A DNA stretch of 64,000 bases, taken from contig OZ024871.1 in NCBI GenBank assembly GCA_964017185.1, positions 24,528,488-24,592,487 of the forward strand. Reading direction: 5' to 3'. The translations under genes were made by a program, and so were the position numbers. This stretch comes from Rugalucina vietnamica (lineage: Eukaryota > Mollusca > Bivalvia > Lucinida > Lucinidae). The notes beneath the pieces are model-generated. The model was given only the letters and a program-made list of their open reading frames with translations, did no database searches and was not told the origin of the DNA. Below are positions 13,638 to 24,458 of the stretch, piece after piece (the stretch's first letter is position 1; each line of letters starts with the position of its first letter).

Positions 13638-14617
13638 CCGAGTTATGCCCAATTACTGAGTTATGGCCTTTTTAAAACAAAATTTGAAAATCGTGTGTGC
13701 TAGATACCTCAAAATGTATTTTAGCAACCGTCTTTATATTTGACATACTGATTGGGGCTGAGGATAAGATCACCTGGTTAACTTTTGAGAAGTTTCTGTC
13801 AATTTTTGACAGAATTACAGAATTTTGATTTTTTACTCCCTTTTGAACTTTTTTGCAAAATGCCTGCATTCTGTTTCTGGATCCAGGACAAAACAGAGGC
13901 AACCTTACTGCTACACCAGGAAATGAAATTATAATGAAGTAAATGCCAGGTTAGGGACAAGCAAACACACATTTCTAGTTTTATCATATTCACACCCATG
14001 ACAATTTTCTTAATTTTTGACAGACGCAATAATTTCATCACTGAAATAAATTATGGAATTGTCTCTTGTCTTGAACTTAATTAGGTCTATAATCCCTTTT
14101 TCAGACGGACAGAATTTAATGAGGTGCAATACCAGAAAAAAATATTTTGCTTTTCAAAAACAAAACCAGTGATAAGCTGCAAAGTAATTACCTGAGAGGT
14201 ACTTTTGTTTTCACCTAATAAATCGTACAATACACACTCCTATTTTGAAAATAAAAACTAATAAGAAAACAAAGATTTTCTCATGAAGCAGCTCATAAAA
14301 TAAACATGAAATAAAACAAATGCATTTTTTTTTATTTCTCTTTCAGTTTCTTCCATTATATTCATCTCTTAGTTTTAACAAAGTTGTGTAAAACATTCTT
14401 TGACCTAAAACTCGAATCTAAAACAAAGGGATTGTTCATGGTTTGTTTAGTTCTATAATTGATCTTTCAACACCTACGCTGACAGGAGGATGTGTTAAAG
14501 CTAAGATAAAGAGCATAGTCTAAACTTAGATTAGAAGTGGATATTCCCTCCCCCATTAATAGATTAGCCATGGTTTCATATTTCAAAACATCCCAGTTTT
14601 CTTCTGTGGCACAGGAG
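12354..14617 (+). repeat. 4.1 kb array unit 4, truncated
   Basis: Only the first 2264 bp of a unit are present. It shares the 13-bp gain with unit 2, carries a deletion near 13295-13320 replaced by an A run, and has a long poly-T at about 13597-13633. It ends at gtggcacaggag. Confidence 0.93.
12423..12837. mobile_element. Inverted-repeat insertion in unit 4
   Basis: Fourth co-amplified copy, of the longer form shared with unit 2. Confidence 0.7.
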
Positions 14618-14624
14618 TATAAAA
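14618..14624 (+). promoter_or_regulatory. TATA-like motif at the array edge
   Basis: TATAAAA begins at the first base after the array ends and lies about 165 bp upstream of the candidate start codon at 14790. Position and motif suit a core promoter, but such motifs are frequent in AT-rich DNA. Confidence 0.2.
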
Positions 14625-14789
14625 CTGATATTTAAATAATTTTGAAATACGCTATAAGCTCATCTTGTGAGCCTTCAACGAGCTGTGCATTTTAGTAAAC
14701 ACAAATAAACACAAAGGCATGAATTCACTTTTATATAATTGTTATCTGCATTTCACTGACACTGAATGTTTTAAATTTATGTACACATT

Positions 14790-14919
14790 ATGGAAGGCGC
14801 GGATATTGACCGAGGTGGAGGAAACCGGAGAATCTGGGAAAACCACCAATCTAAGATGGGCGACTACTACCCTGCCACATCCCTTGATCCGCGCAAACGA
14901 GACATGGACTGTTTTGAAG
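14790..14919 (+). CDS. PDZ-LITAF exon 1 (start codon)
   Basis: ATG at 14790 is the first Met after an in-frame TAA at 14772. It encodes 43 hydrophilic residues (MEGADIDRGGGNRR at the start, SLDPRKRDMDCFE at the end) and stops at GAAG/gtattg in phase 1, matching both the PDZ and the LITAF exon. There is no similarity I recognise, so exon 1 is the least certain part of the model. Confidence 0.55.
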
Positions 14920-17900
14920 GTATTGGATAGGGTTTACGGGCAGGGATATGGTAGGATAGGCTCAGATTTGGTAGGCTAGGATAGGGCAAAGTATGAATGG
15001 TATGTGGCACTGTGTTTTAAAGCTGTTTGTATTTATAGAGACTTCCAACGGTAATATGGGGATGGTGAATGTTTGGTTTGGTTATGCTTTGATGGAACCA
15101 GGCAACATTTTTTCAGCCATCTTGTAATAAAGCCACAACATTTTGCTGATGGGCTAGGACTTTAAAGTGTCTTGATTGCTCTGGTACTCTACTACCAGGC
15201 TACCACACTCCCCTGGTGTATGGTAGGTTAAGGAAAAGTGGGTTTGTATATTGTAACAGGTGAAAAAGTTACTGTTTTTACTGTTTGCCTCGAGCGAGTA
15301 TTGAACCAGGACGTGATAAGCCAACACTCTACTACATGGCTGTAAAGCCAACTTGTACAGCAAACCAGCACAAATGTGCATTTTGTCTGAGACCACTGCA
15401 TAATATATTCCGCCCCCATTTCAGATCCGTCAACGAATCTCTACTTTACTATGTGTACATCTTTCGATATCGTATTCGACTGGACATCCTCTATTTGGTT
15501 GATCACCTAATGTAACAGGTCAACTTTTGCCAATGATTACAATTAGAGATAGGCGGGGTACAGCAGGGGTGGGTGTGGATGCTAAAGATAAGACTTGCAT
15601 CTTCTAGTAACTATGTACAAAAACTTTTGGGCTTAGTTTTGTAGTATTTGGGATGTTGGGTTTGTGAACAAGTTAATGTTGTTGGTTCAACTTTTGTGTG
15701 TTTACTTGTACTGTAGGAGAGTATTCTACTTTGGGCCTCATAATATTTCGTGGTTATATGAGGTAGTGTTGCACATTGGAAGTGGTATTGGCCGACTCGG
15801 TGACAGGTTTCTGTAATGCTTGTCAGTGGCATCCGACTTTCATTGTCTGGATATGGTGCACTGCATTGTTTGTAATCAAGGTCAATTTTACTTAAGTGTT
15901 AACGTACATAATGCCAGAGCCCCTTTCCTCCATATGCAAATTGCCGATGGTCTTAGAAAGACAGGACATATTTTGTCTTCCCGGGGTATGCCCTCTGAAA
16001 TCATTACATCAAGGATTTGACAGCTAAAATTATACATTCTACATGCAAAGATTTACGCCTGGCTAGAATAGAGCCTGCATTAGAGTTGGTATTTTGTAAC
16101 ACAAAAAACTTGAACCATACACCCGAGCTAACCTTACATCCAGTTATCTAAAGTTAACCAATATAAAAAAGATCTGGCTGTGTAAAAACATTTGGACATC
16201 TGTGTAGATAGCTCATTTTGCTAGTACATTTCTATAAAGATAATGTAATGTTCAGTGTTTCTTCAAATGGAGCTCTGATAGGAGGCATGTGATTTTCTAT
16301 GTATAACGCCTTAATATGTACATAATTTTCCTCTAAATTTGAAAGGTTTTATTAATATTCATTAAACAAAAATTCAAATTATATAATTATATATTGTAGT
16401 ACATGATGGTATAATATTGCACTAGCAATCATTTGATGCCATTTTCAGCTTTTTAGGGCTTTTGGGTGCCGAGATTCACGTCATTCTGTAGGTTTACCCG
16501 TTTAATTTTTCCACTTTTCATTCACATTTATGAAGTTTTCATTAAAATTCATGAAATTGAAAATCAGATCATTCTTATATCAGACTTAAGGGTCGTAGTA
16601 CATTGCAAAAGCATTCATTTGATACTTATTTCTGCATCCTGGTTTAAGTGATTTTGTACGTACACCCCCTATTTTTCCAAGGCTTTTCTCTGATTTCTTG
16701 TGTGTTTTATTAATTTTCATCAATAAGCAAATTCAGTGATTTGAATAATAGCTATTAAGGTTAAATTGCCAGGACCATTCATCACTATCACATCAATTAT
16801 AGTATTTTAGAGCACACTATTGTTGGTATATGAATATTTTTGTGAGTACATCCTATTCTTTAGACTAACGCTGGGGTGGAGGTGGAAACTCTGTAATTTT
16901 ACATCATGCAAATGTGTTCATTGTTGAGGACAATATTTTATGGCATTAAGGCGGTCTCTCTGATCACACTGGCAGCCATGAGAATTGGTTTCAGAGATAC
17001 AAAATAGATCATATAACCCATAAAAAACCTTGCAATGGTGATAGTTTTCCCCTTGTTTTTACTCGATTTTCGACATTTTGATTAAAATTCATGAATATGC
17101 AAATGAGATAATTTTCATTAACGCCCATGATATCAATAAATTTGTCAAATGACATTACTGGTTTAATAACAAAGTATTTCAATTATCGTTTGGGCCTGAA
17201 ATTAGTTTATTTATAGATTGTTAGCGATTTTTCTGTCATTTTTAATGTTTTCATTAAAATTCATGAATATGCAAATAAGATCACCAGCATTACTTACCAT
17301 TGGGTGAAAGGACAATGTCTAAGCTTTAAAACAAGACCAGGCTCAGTGGTCTAGGACAAGTAACAGCGGAGATATGACTATTTTTGTATGTCCACCCCTA
17401 TGCTCAAGAATCATGTCGACGGTTGCCATGGAAACCATGCATTTTTCATAGTGCAAAAAGAGTTTATCTTTGAGGACAAAAATTCTTAGCATTTCTGGGG
17501 TCCAAATGAACGATTTGGCACCCATGAAAAATTGTCATGGGGTGCAAGGTAGGTCGAAATAGCTCCCGGGGAATTTTACGAATATCTTCGTAATTGTGCA
17601 CTCAAATGACCTTTAACCTTGCTAGGACATATGCTTAGCACTCTCATTTGTTATGCTATAAACGCCACACGCATAATAAGTGTATATAATGTAGTTTCGG
17701 TGAATAATTGTGGAAAATACAGCAAAGGAATGACACTGAAAAGAGCTTTCATACATTTTCTTGTTATTTTGCACCCAGTTGACCTTTGACCTAATTCTGA
17801 GACCCAGGGCCATTTACAGACTTGGCATCCACCCCTATATGTCATAGTACATGTCTAGGAACAATATCAGCATGGATGCCAGCTTCTACCTCATTTTGTC

Positions 17901-19900
17901 ATCTAAAGATTTTTTTCATGGATTGGATGGCTGCCTAACTGCCTTGGAATGACCCCGACTTCACTTCAGGATCGCAATAGTGTTTCTCCAAGACTTTGTT
18001 GTATTCCTAGTTTCACCGTGGGAGTGACGTCATAAGATGCCACAAATACCTATCTGGAACGCAGAATCGTATGTTCACCACCTGTAGGCCTAGATGTTCT
18101 GTATTGTATGATTATCATTTTTCACGGCATTCCTTTTCCTGCTGCATAATGGTATGCTAGTCCTGCCATGGTGATTTGCGTCCCCTACGACTAGTATTTC
18201 TCTACTCGGGTCGCAATGCATATTTTCATATTTGAACTAGATCTATTAATGTTGATACATTTTTTTTTTATTTCTTTTAGCGCGATTGCTATGGCCGACG
18301 TGTCGCTTTACCTGACGAAGAAAGTTCAGAGATAAACCGACTCGATATATTAAAGCAATCGCACTTTACTTAGTCATAATATTTTTCTCCGCGTAGCTCA
18401 AGTGAATTAGTGTCCGCTTCTGGATGTAGGTCACGGGTACGTAAAACCCTCAACAACGTAAGCGTTTAAAATAGTCTCAGATGCTACCTCGCTTTTCGCT
18501 CAGCTTTGTATTGAAGCAAGCATTGGCTTCTGGAGAATATCCCACGGCTCGTTTTGATTAAAGCCAACTGATTGATCAACTAATTGGAAAAGGCCTGCTT
18601 TTGTCTTTTTTGTCCAATTCTGTCTGAACGAATTCCTGTGGTGCCCGAGTTTGTTAATTGCTGGACAGTTTTACATTAATTCTTTTTATACATACATTTT
18701 ATTCGATTTTTTCTGACTTTGCTTTTAACACAATCTTTCACCTAATCAAAACCTGAAAACATTGTAATGCAATTTAATTATTCATTCGTTGTGCTTGATG
18801 ATCTGTATTAACTGACTTTTGAAAACGTAAATATCCTAAAATTGAATAATATAGTTAATCCTATGAATTCGAGGTCAGGGTATACGAATATGTTCCGAGA
18901 GCAGAGCCCTGATTACTTCCGAGAGCCCTGAATACTATCAGGTGTGCGAGAATCCAAACTGCATAAGTTGTGAACAAACATGACAAAGAACGAAGAAATA
19001 TACTGGAGAGAAAATTTTATACGGGTCCACATAAAAAAAACGTGACATTTATGGTATTTTATAATGATAAAAATGTCATCAGTAATGGATACTGCTCGTA
19101 TACATAAATTCTATCCAAGAGAATATGCGATCCAGCCTTCAGGTATGTATTAAATGCACCATCTAGCAATTGTCTAGATAGACTAACATATACACGCACT
19201 TCGTTTCCGAACAGGTCCGACACAAACCGGCCTGTACAAGCACAGAAGATGGCTAGAGACTTGAAATTTTGGATTTAGAAAGTAGAGGAATTGTACTATT
19301 CGTGTAGCGAAAACAAAGGCGCTGATCTGCGCCTTTGTTTTCGCCAATGCAGATTGTTGGTTTTCCCTTAGGGCAGCTCATATATGTAACTTATCGCACT
19401 TTTTGAAAGTTAGTCCTTAACAGACTATAACATGTAGTTTTATGAATCATACTATAATTTGAGCAACGTTTGTTTGTCTGTTTGTTTGTTCCCCTACTCA
19501 TCCCAGGTCCTTTGGCCGATCTTCACCAAACTTGGAGGGAAGGTGGAGGGCGGCCCCGGATATTAGCTCGAGAGGTTCATTTTTTGAAAGGTCAAGGTCA
19601 TCGAGGTCAAAGGTCAAATTTATGTGTTTTTTTTCTGTTTGTTCCCCTACTTCTCCCAGGTCATTGGGCCGATCTTCACCAAACTTGGTGGGAAGGTGGA
19701 GGGCGGCCCCGGATATTAGCTCGAGGGGTTCATTTTTAATGGTCAAGGTCATTGAGGTCAAAGGTCAATTTTCTGTATCTCGGCAGTCATTGGTCCGATT
19801 TGCATGAAACTTGGTGAGTGTATACAGGTTGATCCCTGATTAAGATTTATGGGTTTCATTTTTTTGAAAGGTCAAGGTCATCGAGGTCAAAGGTCAAATT

Positions 19901-19951
<51 letters not shown>

Positions 19952-21370
19952 TTTTGTCTGTTTGTTCCCCTACTTCTCCCAGGTCCTTGGGCCGATCTTC
20001 ACCAAACTTGGTGGGAAGGTTGAGGGCGGCCCCGGATATTAGCTTGAGGGGTTCATTTTTTGAAAGGTCAAGGTCATCGAGGTCAAAGGTCAAATTTATG
20101 TTTTTTTCTGTTTGTTCCCCTACTACTCCCAGGTCCTTGGGCCGATCTTCACCAAACTTGGTGGGAAGGTGGAGGGCGGACCCGGATATTAGCTCGAGGG
20201 GTTAATTTTTAAAGGTCAAGGTCATTGAGGTCAAAGGTCAAATTTATGTATCTCGGCAGTATTTCGTCCGATTTGGATGAAACTTGGTGAGTGTATACAG
20301 GTTGATCCCTGATTAAGATTTATGGGTCCAATTGGGTCAAAGGTCATCGAGGTCAAAGGTCAAATTTATGTTGTTTTTTTTTTCTGTTTGTTCTCCTACT
20401 TCTCCCAGGTCCTTCTCGACGGGTAAAATTTACTAGTATTTTATAAGTTCATTTGATCTATGAAGTTATACCTTTTGTCAAAACCATTGCAATTTAAGTG
20501 CAACATTTCCCGCCAAATTTATGCAGAGGCAGAAGTGCAATGTGGCAATCTGTACCAGAATCGAATACTTTCTATTCAATCTATTGACTGTGTTTACACA
20601 TATATCTTGATTTTTGCAATTTACGTTTATTTCTCACTGTTCTAGCTGTAGAATTTATACCAAGGCTATGTCATATTTCAAAATGGCCGGGGTTTTTAAG
20701 CTACGGTTTTGACCTTCAACCCGTGGAAACTTCCAAGGGTCAAGGTAACTTCATTGGCAACGTAATCCCCGGTTCTCCGGCCCACGATGCCGGACTTCTA
20801 CAGGGAGACAGGATAATAGAAGTAAACGGGGTAAATGTCGAACGTGAAACCATACAGAAAGTGACTCAGAGGATCAACCCCAAGAGTTCGGAGACGACTT
20901 TGTTGGTCGTAGACCGGACTACCGACCAGCTGTTCAAGGACGAAAGGAAGAGGATCAGCAGTGATATGCCTTTGGTGAGGAAAATCTCAACTAGACCAAG
21001 GGTCCAAAGTAAGTTTAGGGTATTAATGTGTCTGTTCAATTGTAAATTGTTTTATGATTCAGTTGCAATGCCAGGGGCAAGATTAACATTTAAACAATCT
21101 ATACTAAAGGACTTTGAAAATGCCTCGCTATAAATTGGCCGTAATGACAATTATTTCTTTTAAACTACAGGATATTTCGACAAAAATATTTTCGAAAAGA
21201 AAAGGATAATCAGTCTGCCTAATTTCATACCAAAACCGAAACGTGCCAGTGATTTACGTCATACAGTATATGATTTCAAACGTTACCAAAAATTCAACAA
21301 AAACAAACTTTGAGGTCGAAAGATATTCATCAGGTCCAACATTATTTTGAAAGAAACACCAAAAGCCAAG

Positions 21371-21402
<32 letters not shown>

Positions 21403-23815
21403 CAATTGCACTAAAACTGTGGTAATTACTGTACGTTCACTTTAACGTTTATGAAGAAAACTTATTTTTTGTATGTAAAATATTACGAATTCGATAGTTT
21501 GAAACACAATAAATAGCCAAGGACTTGTGTAAAAAATACCATAAATTTTGGCGCTGTAATCACATATCTGTGTGTTTTGGCCACTTTACGCTTGACGTCA
21601 GCGAAAAACTTCACGCTCAAGACGTCAGCGAAAAACGCTAGCTCCTTAATTTAAGAAATAGATCAGCTCTAGCAGTGAATTGTTGAGTAATAATTCACTG
21701 TTTGGAGGTCAGTTGTAAAGAAGATCAAATCACGAGCGCGTAGCGCGAGTGATTTATCTTCTTACAACTGACCGACAAACAGTGAATTATTACTCAACAA
21801 TTCACGCACTTGAGCTGATCTATTTCGATTCTAACACACAATAAACGGAATAAATGTTGCTGAAACCGTCGATATCGTTCAGCTTTCCGCCATTGCATTG
21901 CAGATATCCCGCCAAATATTTGACTGTAATGCTGGTATTTACACACATTTATTACGTTTGTTGTGCGCTAAAACTACGTTTCACCGTCTAACGCTGCTTT
22001 GTGGGATAGCTGACGTCACAAATGCCGCAAAGTAACGTCACGCTTATTCGCCCAGTGAAATTGTTGCACAATATAACACGATTTTTTACCATTGGCTATA
22101 TAGGCGAGGTGTGTTAGAATAAACGGCATTGAACCGAAAGTCCCCATTTTTATTTTGCTTTTTTCTTGTACTTAAGGTTGTACGCTATCACCGGAGATGG
22201 TTTGTTTTCATAAAAAAAAAACTTTTTTGTAGCCGTCAACAACGTTACGTATCAAGAAAACGGTATTAGCAAACAATTAAGCAAACAAATCTTTGTAAAT
22301 AAATATTGCTTATCATGTTAAGATAACTTCAGGTTAATTTCAACCAGTTAAAGCAAGATGATAACCATATACATACATTTGCTTATTTCAGAACCGTCGT
22401 TGCGAACTCACCAGCCTTACTATACCAACTCGCATTTCCTGATTTCTCACCATACATTTCGCCCAACCGTGCGCCAGCCCACTGCCAAATATGGTCCACT
22501 TCCTGCGAAAATCACGTGCCCATATTGCTACTCTCAGGTGATAACCGAGACCTCCTACCGACCAGGTGCACGTGCATGGATTGCTGTATTTTCTCTTGCA
22601 TGTATTGGGTACGTGTTTTGTTTTCTGCGTTTTTGTTACAGTGTAGACTAAACTAAGAAAGGAAAACTGATTCCAGGCACAAGTTCTTCAATGGGGTGCT
22701 GTTTTCCTATCTATTCCCTGTTTACGGATATCATGAATTAATTTTAGGATTTTCGTAAGTGAATTAAGGATATCCATAATTAATTTTAGGAAATCGATTT
22801 ATGGGTATCCTTGATATGGCTGAAAAATGGATAACCAGTCACACATAAGCGTATAAGTGAAACGCGCGCCGGGTGCGTGGAAAAAAATGCAAAATTCCAC
22901 ATGTACACGAGAGACGCACGTCGGAAACACTTTCAAAGTCACGCTCCGTGCGCGTTGGGCACGCTTGGTGTTCGTCCGGTGCGCGTCGCTGTACGTCGCT
23001 AAAAGTCGGTGCGCGTTTCGTGCGCGTTTGGGCTCAAATGATTTTTTAAACATGGCTTAAATAGAAGCTCGGCGTGTCTCGGGCGTATGTCTTATACGTT
23101 TCGAATAAGTTCCACGCACGTTATAGGCGCGTTTAATACACTAAAATTTAATACGGATTTGAATGCGTTTGGCGCACGTTTTAGGCATGCCAGTGTACGC
23201 TACATGCGCGTCCCGATTTTAAGAAATATTGCTGCAGTAACGTGCCCCAAGCGTGTATGAGACGCGCGTTTAACGCTTGATGCGCGCCTGTAGCGTGTGC
23301 TTAGCGTGTCTGGGACGTAACACAAACGTACTCCAAAACTTTGAGATTTTTTATAGTTCGACACACGCCTTAGTCACGCGCTAATGTGTGACTGCTAGAG
23401 TGAATTTATTTTTATACGTCCAAAATCTTCAGCGTCTTGAGATTTTTGTACGCATACGCCCGGCGCGCGTTTAGGTTATACGGTGTTTAAATGAAAAGAG
23501 TCAATAAGCAATGCTTATTAAATATCCCCGCAGGGTTACTATTTTCCACAAAAATTATTTTGGCAATAAAATTTCTTCATGCAAATGCATGGGTGAAAGT
23601 TCCCAAAATTCTCAATACTGAAAAGCCATTTTTCCAATACTGAAAACTAGGGTTTTCCCATACCAAATATTGGGGGAAAATCTTCCCAATACTGAATTCA
23701 GTATTAATACTGCAAACTTTCACCCATGCAAATGTCCAATGGGTCTGCACCGATGCAGGCATGATATCAAATTGTTCCATCTAAAACTGTGGTAGGGCCA
23801 GTGAATGCCCTTACC

Positions 23816-23860
<45 letters not shown>

Positions 23861-24422
23861 AAGAAAAATTGTCTCATAGTTCTCATACCTGTCATTTTGT
23901 CCAAAATTATTTTTTCACAATAATATTTCTTCCTGCAAATGTCCAGTGATCTGCACCATGTAAGCATAATATCAAATTGCTCGTAGGAGTTGATCGACCC
24001 GTTAATGCCCTTTATACCTGTAAAAAAAAAAAAAAAAGAATTGTCTAAGCTCTCATAGCTATCATTTTGTCAAAAATTACTTTTTCGCAATAAATGTTTT
24101 TCATGCAAATGTTCAAAGAGTGTAGATCATATAGGCATAATATCATTGTTCCATCAAAAACTGTAGGCCTGTGAACACCCTTACCTGTAAAAAAAAAAAT
24201 AAGATAATTTGGCTAAGTTCTCACATTTTGTCAAAAAATATTTTTTCGCAATAAAATTTGTTCATGCAAATGTCCAATGGGTGTACATCATGTAAGCATG
24301 ATATCAAAAACTGTGGTAGGAGTTGATTGGCCCATGAAGGCCCTTACCTGTAAAAAAAAAATGTTTAAGTTCTCATTCTCAAATTGTTCCATCAAAAATG
24401 GCAAAAAATGTGGTAGGAGTTA

Positions 24423-24458
<36 letters not shown>

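Larger units (their letters stand above)
1..14617. repeat. Tandem array of a 4.1 kb unit (3 full + 1 truncated)
   Basis: The same roughly 4.1 kb sequence recurs head to tail with starts at 1, 4136, 8234 and 12354 (each at catacccatattcc). The copies are almost identical and differ mainly by small indels. The array stops abruptly at 14617, in the middle of a unit, where the copy equivalent to position 2252 changes to unrelated sequence. The left edge lies outside the window. Within each unit, a degenerate motif (gaaatttcatac, cctcatgaaaa, ttgaccc, gagttatgcccc) recurs at about 1, 711 and 1213, so the unit itself was built from smaller repeats. All open frames are short and I recognise no gene family. 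High identity implies recent duplication or homogenisation. Confidence 0.97.

Noticed and set aside
19849-20205. 118-codon frame across the AGGTCA minisatellite
   Set aside because: It is translated tandem repeat (GRSSPNLVGR, FERSRSSRSKVKF) interrupted by GT and T runs.
20701-20722. Acceptor ag at 20699-20700 as the start of the PDZ exon
   Set aside because: Reading upstream in frame gives PRLCHISKWPGF, the usual first strand of an NHERF-like PDZ domain, and a better acceptor (ttctag) at 20645.
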